From contig USSI01000004.1 of the NCBI GenBank assembly GCA_900557315.1, forward strand, positions 1 through 25,100: 25,100 bases of DNA. The letters are read 5' to 3'. Positions 1 to 8,510 of this stretch are shown one piece after another (positions within the stretch are counted from its first letter, which is position 1; the number at the start of each line of letters is the position of its first letter). The position numbers were made by a program, and so were the translations under genes. Origin of the DNA: an uncultured Butyricicoccus sp. GTDB lineage: Bacteria; Bacillota; Clostridia; Oscillospirales; Butyricicoccaceae. The notes beneath the pieces were generated by a model. It saw nothing but the letters and a program-made list of their open reading frames with translations. It searched no databases and was not told the origin of the DNA.

Positions 1-1
1 G

Positions 2-1279
2 AACATTTTATATCTGGACTGCGCGATGGGCGCGGCGGGCGATATGCTGATGGGCGCGCTGTATGAGCTGCTGGAGGACAAACCGGGCTTTCTGGACACC
101 ATGAACGGCCTCGGCCTGCCGGGGGTGCATCTGGAAGCAAAGCAGGCCGCGACCTGCGGCATTGCGGGTACGCATATGGCGGTCACGGTGCACGGTGAGG
201 AGGAGCACGAGCCGGGTCATGACCATCACCATGACCATGAACACGACCATCACCATGCGCATGGCCACGACCATGAACACGATCATCACCATGCGCACGG
301 CCACGAGCATGAGCATGACCATACCCACCATCATCACCACGCGACCCCGGGGCATATTGCGGAGATCATCGACGGGCTGGCGCTCCCTGAAACCGTGAAA
401 AGGAACGCCCGCGGGGTGTACGACGCGATTGCGCAGGCGGAAGCCAAGGCGCACGGCTGCCCGGTGGGGGACGTGCATTACCACGAGGTCGGCGCGCTGG
501 ACGCGGTCGCGGATGTGACCGGCGTGTGCTACGCGCTGAAACTGCTCGCGCCCGAGCAGATCGTCGTCTCGCCCATCCACGTAGGCAGCGGCACGGTGCG
601 CTGCGCGCACGGCGTGATGCCCGTGCCCGCGCCGGCGACCGCGAACCTGCTGGAGGGCGTGCCGGTGTACGGCGGGACGGTGCAGGGCGAGCTGTGCACG
701 CCCACCGGCGCCGCGCTGCTGACGCATTTCGCAGACCGCTTCGGCCCCATGCCGGTCATGCGCACGCAGGGCGTGGGCATCGGCATCGGCACCAAGGCGT
801 TTGAGCAGGCCAACTGCGTGCGCGCCTTCCTCGGCGAAACCGAGGAGCAGGGCAATGGTGAAATCACGGAACTTACCTGCAATATCGACGACATGACGCC
901 CGAGGCGCTGGCATTTGCGTGCACGCGGCTGCTTGCGCAGGGCGCGCTGGATGTATACACCATCCCCGGCACGATGAAAAAGGGCCGCCCGGGCCACGTG
1001 CTGACCGTCCTCTGCAAGCCGGAGCAGGAAGCGGGCATGGCGCGGCGCGTCCTGACGGAAACCACGACCAACGGCCTGCGCGTGCGGCGGTGCGGCAAGT
1101 ATTATCTGGAGCCTTCGTTCGGCAAGGTGCAGACGCAGTGGGGCGAGGTGCGGGTCAAGCGCGCGGAGGGCTTCGGCGTGACCCATGTCAAGCCGGAATA
1201 TGAGGACGTTGCGGCCATTGCCGAACAGCAGGGCATTCCGTATCAGCGCGTGATTGAGGAGATGGAACGCAATGGCTGA
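2..1279 (+). CDS. larC: LarC, nickel insertion protein for the NPN (pincer) cofactor; 5' end cut by window
   Basis: LarC is the nickel chelatase/insertase that completes the nickel-pincer nucleotide cofactor of lactate racemase (LarA) and relatives. The reading frame is open from base 2 (NILYLDCAMGAAGDML), which is the usual LarC N-terminus, so only a few codons lie outside the window; the first visible ATG at 26 is internal. Family motifs numbered from that ATG: GAAGDM near the start, TCNIDDMTPE around 284, MKKGRPGHV around 317, and a C-terminal domain ending near GVTHVKPEYED. Residues 61-105 are an extreme His-rich insert with about 27 histidines, containing a duplicated 12-residue unit. 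In Lactobacillus plantarum LarC is made from larC1/larC2 by frameshifting; here it is one uninterrupted frame. It overlaps the next gene, a nickel/peptide-type binding protein, by 8 nt. LarB, LarE and LarA are not visible. Confidence 0.93.
   Translation, partial: NILYLDCAMGAAGDMLMGALYELLEDKPGFLDTMNGLGLPGVHLEAKQAATCGIAGTHMAVTVHGEEEHEPGHDHHHDHEHDHHHAHGHDHEHDHHHAHGHEHEHDHTHHHHHATPGHIAEIIDGLALPETVKRNARGVYDAIAQAEAKAHGCPVGDVHYHEVGALDAVADVTGVCYALKLLAPEQIVVSPIHVGSGTVRCAHGVMPVPAPATANLLEGVPVYGGTVQGELCTPTGAALLTHFADRFGPMPVMRTQGVGIGIGTKAFEQANCVRAFLGETEEQGNGEITELTCNIDDMTPEALAFACTRLLAQGALDVYTIPGTMKKGRPGHVLTVLCKPEQEAGMARRVLTETTTNGLRVRRCGKYYLEPSFGKVQTQWGEVRVKRAEGFGVTHVKPEYEDVAAIAEQQGIPYQRVIEEMERNG
233..304 (+). 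repeat. 36-bp tandem duplication in the LarC His-rich insert
   Basis: Two adjacent 36-bp units (233-268 and 269-304) differ at only two bases and each encode the same 12 residues, DHEHDHHHAHGH. Shorter CAC/CAT-rich copies flank them. The array is in frame, so gain or loss of a unit would change the number of metal-binding histidines without breaking LarC. Confidence 0.9.
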
Positions 1280-2903
1280 TCTCGCGCAAAAAGGGAAGCG
1301 GTGGCTCGCCCTGCTGCTGTGCGCAGCCATAGCTGTGGGCACGCTGGCGGGCTGTGGTAACAATGCGGACACGCTGACCGCGCAGGAGCAGGCCGCGGCG
1401 CAGACCGACACCGTAATTGTGGCGATGGGGCCGACCTCGGAGCCGGAGGCGGGCTTTGACCCCGCGTTCGGCTGGGGCGCGGGCGAGCATGTCCACGAGC
1501 CGCTCATCCAGTCCACGCTTACGGTCACCAATACCGACCTGACCATCGGCTATGACCTCGCAACCGGCTATTCGGTCAGCGGCGACGGCCTGACGTGGAC
1601 GGTGACCATCCGGGATGATGCGTATTTTACCGACGGCGAGCCGCTGACCGCGGCGGACGTGGCGTTTACCTATAATACGGTTAAGGCGACCAGCTCGGTC
1701 AACGATTTCACCATGCTGGACTACGCGGAAGCGGCGGACAATACTACGGTGGTGTTCCACATGACGCGGCCATTTTCCATCTGGCCGTACACCATGGCAG
1801 TCGTAGGCATCGTGCCCGAACACGCCTATGACAGCGCGGCCTACGGCGCGAACCCGATCGGCTCCGGGCGGTACATGCTCGAACAGTGGGACCGCGGCCA
1901 GCAGGTCATCCTGACCGCCAACCCGGACTACTACGGGGAGCCGCCCAGGATACAGCGCGTCATCATCCTGTTCATGGAGGAGGACGCGGCTTTCCTTGCC
2001 GCGCAGGCGGGGCAGGTAGACGTGGCCTATACCTCGGCGACCTACTCAAACGAGACGGTTGAGGGGTACAGCCTTGCGTCCTATGCCAGCGTGGACAACC
2101 GCGGCATCAACCTGCCTGCGGTCCCGGCGGGTACGGACAGCGAAGGCCGGGCGGCCGGCAACGATTTTACCGCCGATGTGCTGGTGCGCCGCGCCATCAA
2201 CATCGGCATCGACCGGCAGGAGATGATCGACAACGTCCTAAACGGCTACGGCACGCCCGCATACAGCATCTGTGACCAGCTTCCGTGGTACAACGAAGCT
2301 GCCGAGGTGGAATATGACCCGGAAGCGGCGGCCGCCCTGCTGGACGAAGCGGGCTGGACTATGGGTGAGGACGGCGTGCGCACGAAGGGCGGCGCGCGCG
2401 CCGAGCTGAACCTGCTGTATGCCAACGGCGACTCGGTGCGGCAGGCGCTTGCCGCCGATCTGGCAAACCAGCTGGGCGAGCTTGGCATCGCCTGCACAAT
2501 CGAGGGCGTGGGCTGGGACACGGCTTATGACCGCGCGCTGTCCGAACCCCTGCTGTGGGGCTGGGGCGCGCATACGCCCATGGAGCTGTACAACATCTAC
2601 CACACCATCGGGGACACCGGTTCCGCCCAGTATTCGCCCTATTCTAACCCGACAGTGGACGGATACATGGACGAGGCGCTGGCGCGCGCGGATTTGGAGC
2701 AGTCCTACGAGCTGTGGCGCAAAGCGCAGTGGGACGGTACGACCGGCGTGACGCAGGAGGGCGACATCCCGTGGGTGTGGCTGGTCAACGTCAGCCACCT
2801 GTACTGGGTGCGTGACGGCCTGCAGATCGCCGGGCAGAAGATCCATCCGCACGGGCACGGCTGGTCGATCGTCAACAATGTGGACCAGTGGAGCTGGTCA
2901 TAA
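1272..2903 (+). CDS. Nickel/peptide-type ABC transporter substrate-binding lipoprotein (NikA/DppA-like, SBP family 5)
   Basis: This is an extracytoplasmic solute-binding lipoprotein of about 543 residues, the usual size for the NikA/OppA/DppA family. The N-terminus has a basic stretch, a hydrophobic core and a lipobox L25-A-G-C28. Family hallmarks include DGLTWTVTIRDDAYFTDGEP followed by LTAADVAFTYN (about 95-130) and a PIGSGRYMLEQWDRG segment. The C-terminus carries a His cluster, IHPHGHGW, plausible as a metal or metallophore contact. The ATG at 1272 is preferred over the TTG at 1254 because the GAGGAG ribosome binding site (1256-1261) sits just upstream and the signal peptide then begins normally. 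It overlaps larC by 8 nt, so translation is probably coupled. Nickel as substrate is inferred from larC and the His-rich tail; a dipeptide or nickel-chelator substrate is possible. Confidence 0.85.
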   Translation: MADLAQKGKRWLALLLCAAIAVGTLAGCGNNADTLTAQEQAAAQTDTVIVAMGPTSEPEAGFDPAFGWGAGEHVHEPLIQSTLTVTNTDLTIGYDLATGYSVSGDGLTWTVTIRDDAYFTDGEPLTAADVAFTYNTVKATSSVNDFTMLDYAEAADNTTVVFHMTRPFSIWPYTMAVVGIVPEHAYDSAAYGANPIGSGRYMLEQWDRGQQVILTANPDYYGEPPRIQRVIILFMEEDAAFLAAQAGQVDVAYTSATYSNETVEGYSLASYASVDNRGINLPAVPAGTDSEGRAAGNDFTADVLVRRAINIGIDRQEMIDNVLNGYGTPAYSICDQLPWYNEAAEVEYDPEAAAALLDEAGWTMGEDGVRTKGGARAELNLLYANGDSVRQALAADLANQLGELGIACTIEGVGWDTAYDRALSEPLLWGWGAHTPMELYNIYHTIGDTGSAQYSPYSNPTVDGYMDEALARADLEQSYELWRKAQWDGTTGVTQEGDIPWVWLVNVSHLYWVRDGLQIAGQKIHPHGHGWSIVNNVDQWSWS

Positions 2904-2933
2904 CATCATTCTAAGGGGAAAGGACGGAAACGC

Positions 2934-3926
2934 ATGAAGCACCGCCTGCAATTTGCGGCAAAAAAGCTGCTGCGCATGGCGCTATTGCTGCTCGGGGTGA
3001 GCATCGTGACCTTTGCGCTCATGGCCGCGTCGCCGCTCGACCCGCTGCAGACCAACGTGGGGCAGGTGGCGCTCGGCTCGATGAGCGGGGAGCAGGTCGC
3101 GCGGCTCGAGGCCTATTGGGGCGTGGACACCCCGCCCGTGGAGCGCTACCTCGGCTGGCTGGGGAGCGTGCTGCACGGCGATTTCGGTGTGTCGCTCCTG
3201 TACCGCCAGCCGGTTTTGCAGATCATCGGGGAGCGCCTGCAAAGTTCGCTGTGGCTGCTGCTCGCCGCGTGGGTGATTTCGGGCGTGCTGGGCACAGCGC
3301 TCGGCGTGGCGGCCGGATACTGGCGCGGCAGGTGGCCGGACAAGCTGGTGCGCGGCTACTGCTTTGTGATTTCCAGCACCCCGGCATTCTGGCTGGCGCT
3401 GCTGCTGCTGATGGTGTTTTCGGTCTGGCTGGGCTGGTTCCCGATCGGGCTGTCCGTACCCATCGGCATGGATGCGGCAAGCGTCGGCCTGGCGGACCGC
3501 CTGTACCACGCGGTTCTGCCTGCGCTGACGCTCAGCATAACAGGTGTGGCGAACATCGCCCTGCACACCCGCGAGAAGATGGTGGACGTGATGGAAAGCG
3601 ACTACGTCCTGTTCGCCCGCGCGCGGGGCGAATCCGGGCTTGCGATTGCGCTGCGGCACGGTCTGCGGAACGTTGCCCTGCCCGCCATCACCCTGCAGTT
3701 CGGCTCGATCAGCGAGATCATCGGCGGGTCGGTGCTGGTCGAGCAGGTGTTCTCCTATCCCGGGCTGGGGCAGGCGGCGGTGACCGCCGGGCTGGGGAGC
3801 GACCTGCCGCTGCTGCTCGGGATCACACTCATCACCTCCGCCATTGTGTTCGGCGGCAATCTGGTTGCCGACCTGCTGTACGGCGCGGTAGACCCGCGCA
3901 TCCGGAGGGGGGCGGCGCGCGGATGA
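2934..3926 (+). CDS. ABC transporter permease, NikB/DppB type
   Basis: This is the first of two integral membrane subunits of the importer, about 330 residues, with an N-terminal transmembrane helix (about 12-30), a large external loop and five further hydrophobic segments. The cytoplasmic EAA loop that docks the ATPases is visible as ARARGESGLAIALRHGLRN, followed by the typical PAITLQFGSISEIIGGSVLVEQVFSYPGLG region (written here in part: VLVEQVFSYPGLG). A strong ribosome binding site, AAGGGGAAAGGA, precedes the ATG. The stop codon overlaps the start of the next permease as ATGA. Position between the binding protein and NikC-like permease fixes the role; the substrate is inferred to be nickel from the neighbouring larC. 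Confidence 0.9.
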   Translation: MKHRLQFAAKKLLRMALLLLGVSIVTFALMAASPLDPLQTNVGQVALGSMSGEQVARLEAYWGVDTPPVERYLGWLGSVLHGDFGVSLLYRQPVLQIIGERLQSSLWLLLAAWVISGVLGTALGVAAGYWRGRWPDKLVRGYCFVISSTPAFWLALLLLMVFSVWLGWFPIGLSVPIGMDAASVGLADRLYHAVLPALTLSITGVANIALHTREKMVDVMESDYVLFARARGESGLAIALRHGLRNVALPAITLQFGSISEIIGGSVLVEQVFSYPGLGQAAVTAGLGSDLPLLLGITLITSAIVFGGNLVADLLYGAVDPRIRRGAARG

Positions 3927-4747
3927 AACGTCTCAACCGGCGGCAGGGCATGGTATTCCTGCTGGTTTGCGCGGCTGTCCTGCTCGCGGCGGTGACCGTG
4001 GCGGGCATCCTGCTCGAGCCGCGCGCGATGCAGACCGACTTTTCGCGGACAAACCGCACGCCCTGTCTGGAATACCCCTTCGGCACGGACTGGATGGGGC
4101 GGGATATGCTCGCGCGCACGCTGGCAGGGCTGTCGCTCAGCATCCGCATCGGCCTGCTGACCGCCGTGGTCAGTGCGCTGATTGCGCTCGTGCTCGGCAT
4201 TGCTGCAGCCACGCTCGGCCGTAAAGCGGACGCGGCGGTCTCGTGGTGCATTGATATGGTCATGGGCATCCCGCATATCCTGCTGGTCATGCTGATTTCG
4301 ATTGCGTGCGGGCGCGGCTTTACCGGCGTGGTGGCGGGCGTGGCGCTCAGCCACTGGACCAGCCTTGCGCGCGTCATCCGCGGCGAGGTCATGCAGCTGC
4401 GGCAGGCGCCGTACATCCTTGCCGCGCGCAAACTCGGCGTGTCACAGGGGCGGATGATACGGAAACACCTGCTCCCGCACCTGCTGCCGCAGTTTTTGAC
4501 CGGGCTGATCCTGCTGTTCCCGCACGCCATTCTGCACGAAGCCAGCGTGACCTTCCTGGGCTTCGGCCTGTCCTCTGAGCAGCCTGCAATCGGCGTCATC
4601 CTGTCCGAGAGTATGCGCTATCTGACCACAGGGAACTGGTGGCTGGCGCTGTTCCCGGGGCTTATGCTGATACTGGTGGTCGTGCTGTTCGCCGTGTCGG
4701 GCGAGCGGGTGCGCCGCCTGCTCGATCCCGCGAGCGTACATGAGTAA
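3923..4747 (+). CDS. ABC transporter permease, NikC/DppC type
   Basis: Second membrane subunit, about 274 residues. It has an N-terminal helix (about 10-30), then the family segment YPFGTDWMGRDMLAR, which is the classic DppC/NikC signature, and an EAA loop YILAARKLGVSQGRMIRKH followed by HLLPHLLPQF. The EASVTFLGFGL stretch near the C-terminus is also typical. The ATG at 3923 overlaps the nikB-like stop by 4 nt, and this start gives a normal DppC-length protein; the open frame further upstream is an overlapping artefact inside nikB. It ends at 4747, 10 nt before the chosen start of the first ATPase, whose ribosome binding site lies across this stop codon. Confidence 0.9.
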   Translation: MKRLNRRQGMVFLLVCAAVLLAAVTVAGILLEPRAMQTDFSRTNRTPCLEYPFGTDWMGRDMLARTLAGLSLSIRIGLLTAVVSALIALVLGIAAATLGRKADAAVSWCIDMVMGIPHILLVMLISIACGRGFTGVVAGVALSHWTSLARVIRGEVMQLRQAPYILAARKLGVSQGRMIRKHLLPHLLPQFLTGLILLFPHAILHEASVTFLGFGLSSEQPAIGVILSESMRYLTTGNWWLALFPGLMLILVVVLFAVSGERVRRLLDPASVHE

Positions 4748-4757
4748 GGAGGAAGCA

Positions 4758-5702
4758 ATGGAGCCGGTTTTGCAGATCAAAGGGGTGTCGATCTCGTTCA
4801 CCCAATACAGCGGCGGCCTGCAGCAGGCCGAATTGCCCGTCATCCGCGACCTGTCCCTGACCGTCCGGCCGGGGCAGGTGGTGGCGGTCGTGGGCGCGAG
4901 CGGCTCGGGAAAAAGCCTGCTTGCGCACGGCATCCTGGGGCTTTTGCCGTACAACAGCCGCATGGAGGGCGAAATTTTATACGAGGGCGCGCCGCTGACC
5001 GCGTCCCGCGCCGCAAAACTGCGCGGGAAGGAAATCGCGCTGGTGCCGCAGGGCGTGACCTACCTCGACCCGCTGATGAAGGTGGGCGCGCAGCTGTGCC
5101 GGGGACGCAGGGACGCGGAAACAAAGGCGCGTTACCGCGCCGCGCTTCAGCGGTACGGCCTCGGGCCGGAGACTGAGGAGCTGTATCCCTTCGAGCTGTC
5201 CGGCGGCATGGCGCGGCGGGTGCTGATTGCCTCCGCGGTCGCGGAGCAGCCCCGGCTCATCATCGCGGATGAGCCGACCCCCGGGCTGGACGCCCGCGCG
5301 GCCGCGCGCATCCTCGGTCATTTCAAAGAGCTGGCGGAAGAGGGCGCGGGTGTGCTGCTGATTACGCACGATCTGGAGCTTGCGCTGACGATTGCGGACC
5401 GCGTCACGGTGTTTTACGCCGGGGAAACCATGGAGGAAGCCGCGGCGGCGGATTTCCGTGACCCCGCGCGGCTGCGGCACCCGTTCACGCGTGCGCTGTG
5501 GAACGCTGCGCCGGGCAACGGCTTCCAGCCGCTCGCGGGCAGCCAGCCGTACCCGGGCACGGTGACAAAGGGCTGCCCCTTTGCCGCCCAGTGCGGGCGG
5601 TGCCGGGCGGACTGTACCGCGGCGCAGTCCATCCCGCTTCGCCCCCTGCGCGGCGGCATGGTGCGCTGCCTGTATCCGGATGCAAAGGAGGGAGAAGCGT
5701 GA
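4758..5702 (+). CDS. ABC transporter ATPase, NikD/DppD type
   Basis: About 314 residues. Nucleotide-binding motifs are complete: Walker A GASGSGKS (46-53), ABC signature LSGGMARR, Walker B LIIADEPT, and H-loop LLITHD. The C-terminal oligopeptide/nickel extension contains a Cys-rich patch, CPFAAQCGRCRADC, as in many DppD/OppD proteins. The ATG at 4758 is preferred over the one at 4740 because a near-perfect AAGGAGG (4746-4752) lies 5 nt upstream of it and would fall inside the coding region otherwise. The stop overlaps the GTG start of the next ATPase. It pairs with the shorter NikE-like ATPase to energise the importer. Confidence 0.9.
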   Translation: MEPVLQIKGVSISFTQYSGGLQQAELPVIRDLSLTVRPGQVVAVVGASGSGKSLLAHGILGLLPYNSRMEGEILYEGAPLTASRAAKLRGKEIALVPQGVTYLDPLMKVGAQLCRGRRDAETKARYRAALQRYGLGPETEELYPFELSGGMARRVLIASAVAEQPRLIIADEPTPGLDARAAARILGHFKELAEEGAGVLLITHDLELALTIADRVTVFYAGETMEEAAAADFRDPARLRHPFTRALWNAAPGNGFQPLAGSQPYPGTVTKGCPFAAQCGRCRADCTAAQSIPLRPLRGGMVRCLYPDAKEGEA

Positions 5703-6322
5703 AGCTGGAAGCGCGCGGGATGACTTTTTACTATCCCGGCAGGCGGAAGCGCCCGGTTTTACAGGGCGTCAGCCTGTCCATCGCGCCCGGCGAACGCGTG
5801 GGGCTGCAAGCGCCCAGCGGCAGCGGAAAAACCACGCTGTGCCGCCTGCTGGCGGGCTATGAAAAGCCGCAGCGTGGTGAAATCCTGCTGGACGGCAGGC
5901 CGCTGCAGGATTATCGCGGCGTGTGCCCGGTGCAGATGGTGTGGCAGCACCCGGAAACCGTGGTGGACCCGCTTTTGCGACTGGGCGATACGCTGTCCGA
6001 GGCGGGCGCGGTGGAAGAGCGCCTCGCGCAGGCGCTGCACATCGAACAGGCGTGGAGGAACCGCTATCCCGCCGAGCTGTCCGGCGGGGAGCTGCAGCGG
6101 TTCTGCATCGCGCGTGCGCTGCGGCTGGAAACGCGCTTTTTGCTGTGCGACGAGATTTCCGCCATGCTCGATCTGGTGACGCAGGCGCAGATTTGGCGCT
6201 TCCTGATGGAGGAAGCCGCGCGCAGGCAGCTGGGGCTGCTGGTCGTCAGCCACGACAGCGCGCTGCTGCAGCAGGTGTGCACGCGGGTACACCGCTTATC
6301 CGACCTCGCGGCAGGCGCATAG
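5699..6322 (+). CDS. ABC transporter ATPase, NikE/DppF type (short form)
   Basis: Second ATPase of the importer, about 207 residues. Motifs: Walker A PSGSGKTT (about 39-46), signature LSGGELQR, Walker B FLLCDEISAMLD and H-loop VVSHD. The GTG at 5699 overlaps the upstream TGA by GTGA, has the GGAGGGAGAAG purine run just upstream and gives a start right at KLEARGMTFYYPG, the first beta strand. It lacks the C-terminal OligoHPY extension of full-length DppF, so it is short for its family but has all catalytic motifs. It is the last gene of the run and is followed within 40 nt by a hairpin terminator. Confidence 0.88.
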   Translation: MKLEARGMTFYYPGRRKRPVLQGVSLSIAPGERVGLQAPSGSGKTTLCRLLAGYEKPQRGEILLDGRPLQDYRGVCPVQMVWQHPETVVDPLLRLGDTLSEAGAVEERLAQALHIEQAWRNRYPAELSGGELQRFCIARALRLETRFLLCDEISAMLDLVTQAQIWRFLMEEAARRQLGLLVVSHDSALLQQVCTRVHRLSDLAAGA

Positions 6323-6357
6323 CGGGATGGCGGAATCCACCTGGCGAAAAACAGGAA

Positions 6358-6384
6358 GAGGGCAGGCACCAAGGTCCTGCCCTC
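6358..6384 (+). terminator. Hairpin terminator of the larC-nik operon
   Basis: Perfect 9-bp stem GAGGGCAGG / CCTGCCCTC with a 9-nt loop, followed by GTTTG. The T-run is short, so termination may rely partly on the next hairpin at 6401. Confidence 0.6.
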
Positions 6385-6400
6385 GTTTGGTCGTGACGCA

Positions 6401-6440
6401 AAAGCGCCCCGCCGGCATCAGCCGGCGGAGCGCTTTCTTT
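6401..6440. terminator. Bidirectional intrinsic terminator between nik operon and isomerase gene
   Basis: A 16-bp stem with one mismatch (6401-6416 pairing with 6421-6436), ATCA loop, flanked by AAAA on the left and CTTTT on the right. It lies between two converging transcription units and can serve both. Confidence 0.82.
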
Positions 6441-6481
6441 TAACGTATGTTATTATGGCGATTGGGAAAAACGAGGCGCTT

Positions 6482-7348
6482 TTACCAGTATTTCGCGACG
6501 TGGGCCTTGGTGACTTCCGCCGCCTTTTTGATGTTCTCCTCGTTCGAGAGCTTGTAATAATCCGGGCGGAACACCTCCATGGTGCACACATCGCCCTCAA
6601 AGCCGATCTTCTTGAGCGTGTCGGCATAGCGCTTGTGATCCAGGCAGTCGCCCGGCTCGCCCGGCCACAGACGCTTCTCGTCGTTGTTGTATGCCGCGCC
6701 GCAGGGCATGTTCTCCATGCCGTTCAGGTGCCATACAAAAATCTTCTTGCCGTCCGCCTTTTCCAGCGCGTCCCAGCCGGAGGCCATGGCGTGGAAGTGG
6801 TACTGGTCGAGCGTGATGCCCACCAGCGGGGAATCGACCGCCTGCACGATATCGTACGCATACTCAAAGCGGTTGATCGACATACCCGGCGCGCCGCAGA
6901 ACTCGAGCGACAGCTTGATGCCGTGCGGCTCGACCTTCTTGACCATCTCCTTGAGCACCGCGACCGCGTCCGCCTTGATTTCGTCCACGGTTGCTGGCAC
7001 CGGCAGGTCCATGGACGGCACCACGACGATCATCTTGCACTGCAGCTTGACGCAGTCCGCAATGATCTGGTCGAGCTTTGCCATAACGGCGTCCTTTTCC
7101 TCCTGGGTCTGCTTCATGTTGAAGAACACCAGCGCGTTGTAGGACAGCATCTTCAGGTGGTGGTTCGGGTCTGCAAACCAGGCCGCCAGGTCGTCGATGG
7201 TGTACTTGCCCGCCGCGATTTCGCGGTCCAGGCATTCGGACTGGATGTCGATGTAGTCAAAGCCGTACTTTTCGCACAGGTCGAGGTCCTCCAGCACGGA
7301 GTGGTTCTCGCAGAAGCGGTTGCAGCCTTCGTTGAATCCGATTTTCAT
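6482..7348 (-). CDS. Sugar phosphate isomerase/epimerase, IolE/IolI-like TIM barrel
   Basis: A 288-residue member of the xylose-isomerase-like TIM barrel (AP endonuclease family 2) superfamily that includes inosose dehydratase IolE, inosose isomerase IolI and tagatose-type epimerases. The four expected metal ligands are visible at the ends of strands: E149 (LSLEF), D181 (LDQYH), H207 (WHLNG) and E258 (TMEVF). The start ATG at 7348 is preceded by AAAGGGG about 12 nt upstream, and the gene follows iolG2 by 23 nt, so the two are co-transcribed. In this setting it most likely acts on the ketose made by an inositol dehydrogenase, by isomerisation, epimerisation or dehydration; which one cannot be decided from sequence alone. 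Confidence 0.85.
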   Translation of the reverse strand: MKIGFNEGCNRFCENHSVLEDLDLCEKYGFDYIDIQSECLDREIAAGKYTIDDLAAWFADPNHHLKMLSYNALVFFNMKQTQEEKDAVMAKLDQIIADCVKLQCKMIVVVPSMDLPVPATVDEIKADAVAVLKEMVKKVEPHGIKLSLEFCGAPGMSINRFEYAYDIVQAVDSPLVGITLDQYHFHAMASGWDALEKADGKKIFVWHLNGMENMPCGAAYNNDEKRLWPGEPGDCLDHKRYADTLKKIGFEGDVCTMEVFRPDYYKLSNEENIKKAAEVTKAHVAKYW

Positions 7349-7371
7349 GGTATGTTTGCCCCTTTCCGCGC

Positions 7372-8385
7372 TTACTTCTTATAGAAGTCCGGGGTGCCGC
7401 CGGTGACAACCTTCTCGATCTGGCCCGAGGTCTGCGCCTTGACGAGCGCGTCCGCGGTGATCGAAGCGACATAGCCGTCCCATGCGGAGGAACCGCCGGT
7501 CTCGCCCTTGAGCGCATGGTCAACCCAGTCCTGGATTTCCACGTCGTAGGAGTCGATGAAGCGCAGAATCCAGTTGTCCTCGATCTTGGTCGAGACGTTG
7601 TTGGCGTAGCGCACGGTCGGGAAGGACGGGCAGGGCAGGTTGACAACGCCGTTTTCGCAGACCACTTCGCAGTTGATGTCGTAGCCGAAGCCGCAGTTTA
7701 CGTTGACCTCGAGCACGGTTACAATGCCGCCCTTGGTCTTCATAATCATGACCTGCGGGTCCTTGAGGCCTTCATGTGCCTTGGAGGAGGACTTGGGCAT
7801 GATGCACTGTACTTCGTCCCACTCGTCGCCGACCAGCCACGGCAGCACGTCGATCTCGTGGATCGCGGTGTCGGTGACCGCCATCGAGGTGGTGTAATCC
7901 GGCGCAACGCCGTCCGCGCGGTGCGTGCACTTGACTACCATCGGCGCGCCGAACTTGCCGGAATCCAGCAGTTCCTTGACCTGGCGGTAGCCGCGGTCAT
8001 AGCGGCGCATGAAGCCGACCTGGACCAGGTGCTTGCCCGAAGCCATCTCAGCGTCCACAACCGCCTTGCAGTCCGCCGCGGTGTTTGCCAGCGGCTTCTC
8101 GCTGAATACCGGCTTGCCGGCCTTGATCGCCGCGATGACCGGGTCTTTGTGGAACGCGCCCGGGGTGGTGACGACAACCGCGTTTACATCCGAGTCGTTG
8201 ATCGCTTCGCTGAAGTCCGTGTAAACCTTGGTGCCCGCGCCGGCGATTTCTGCGCCCTTCTTCGCGCCTTCTTCAAATACGTCGCAGACAGCGACAACCT
8301 TCGCGCCGCGGATGCGGTTCTGGATGCGCTCGATGTGTTCGCGGCCGATCATGCCGCAGCCGATTACTGCAATGTTCAGTTCCAT
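7372..8385 (-). CDS. Gfo/Idh/MocA oxidoreductase, inositol 2-dehydrogenase-like (second copy)
   Basis: A 337-residue NAD(P)-dependent dehydrogenase. The N-terminal Rossmann fold begins IAVIGCGMIGREH. The catalytic set known from Bacillus subtilis IolG (K97, D172, H176) is present at exactly those positions here: EKP with K97, and TDTAIHEID with D172 and H176. GFMRRYDRGY and GYDINCEVVCENG are also typical of inositol dehydrogenases. A clean GGAGGT ribosome binding site precedes the ATG. It heads a two-gene unit with the TIM-barrel isomerase and has its own promoter with a LacI-type operator. It may oxidise a different inositol isomer, or a different carbon, than the paralogue at 10870-11895. 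Confidence 0.87.
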   Translation of the reverse strand: MELNIAVIGCGMIGREHIERIQNRIRGAKVVAVCDVFEEGAKKGAEIAGAGTKVYTDFSEAINDSDVNAVVVTTPGAFHKDPVIAAIKAGKPVFSEKPLANTAADCKAVVDAEMASGKHLVQVGFMRRYDRGYRQVKELLDSGKFGAPMVVKCTHRADGVAPDYTTSMAVTDTAIHEIDVLPWLVGDEWDEVQCIMPKSSSKAHEGLKDPQVMIMKTKGGIVTVLEVNVNCGFGYDINCEVVCENGVVNLPCPSFPTVRYANNVSTKIEDNWILRFIDSYDVEIQDWVDHALKGETGGSSAWDGYVASITADALVKAQTSGQIEKVVTGGTPDFYKK

Positions 8386-8481
8386 ACTTGTTACCTCCGT
8401 TTTTTGTTGTTATATGGTGATGACTGTCCTGGCGTTGCGGGTGAGCGATATGCGGTGAAGCATATCTCCTTTGATGCTCCC

Positions 8482-8510
8482 ATTGTAACACTGCGTGCTC
8501 GAGAACGCAA
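8482..8510 (-). promoter_or_regulatory. Sigma-A promoter for iolG2-isomerase operon
   Basis: Read on the minus strand: -35 TTGCGT (8505-8510), exactly 17 nt spacer, -10 TACAAT (8482-8487). The leader to the iolG2 start codon is roughly 90 nt. A palindromic operator lies in the spacer and -35 box. Confidence 0.7.
8492..8509. promoter_or_regulatory. Probable LacI-family operator, iolG2 promoter
   Basis: An 18-bp palindrome TGCGTGCTCGAGAACGCA with a central CG and a single mismatched pair, overlapping the -35 box and spacer of the iolG2 promoter. It matches a second palindrome in the symporter promoter (10266-10283) at 13 of 18 positions when aligned by strand. Central-CG symmetry is typical of LacI-family sites, and the only LacI-type gene here is divergent at 12210. 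Repression by blocking RNA polymerase is inferred. Confidence 0.6.

Noticed and set aside
8..1546. Long minus-strand open frame of 512 codons across larC
   Set aside because: It is the GC-rich shadow of larC and the SBP gene, with low-complexity Arg/His/Met/Val runs opposite the His repeats and no ribosome binding site.
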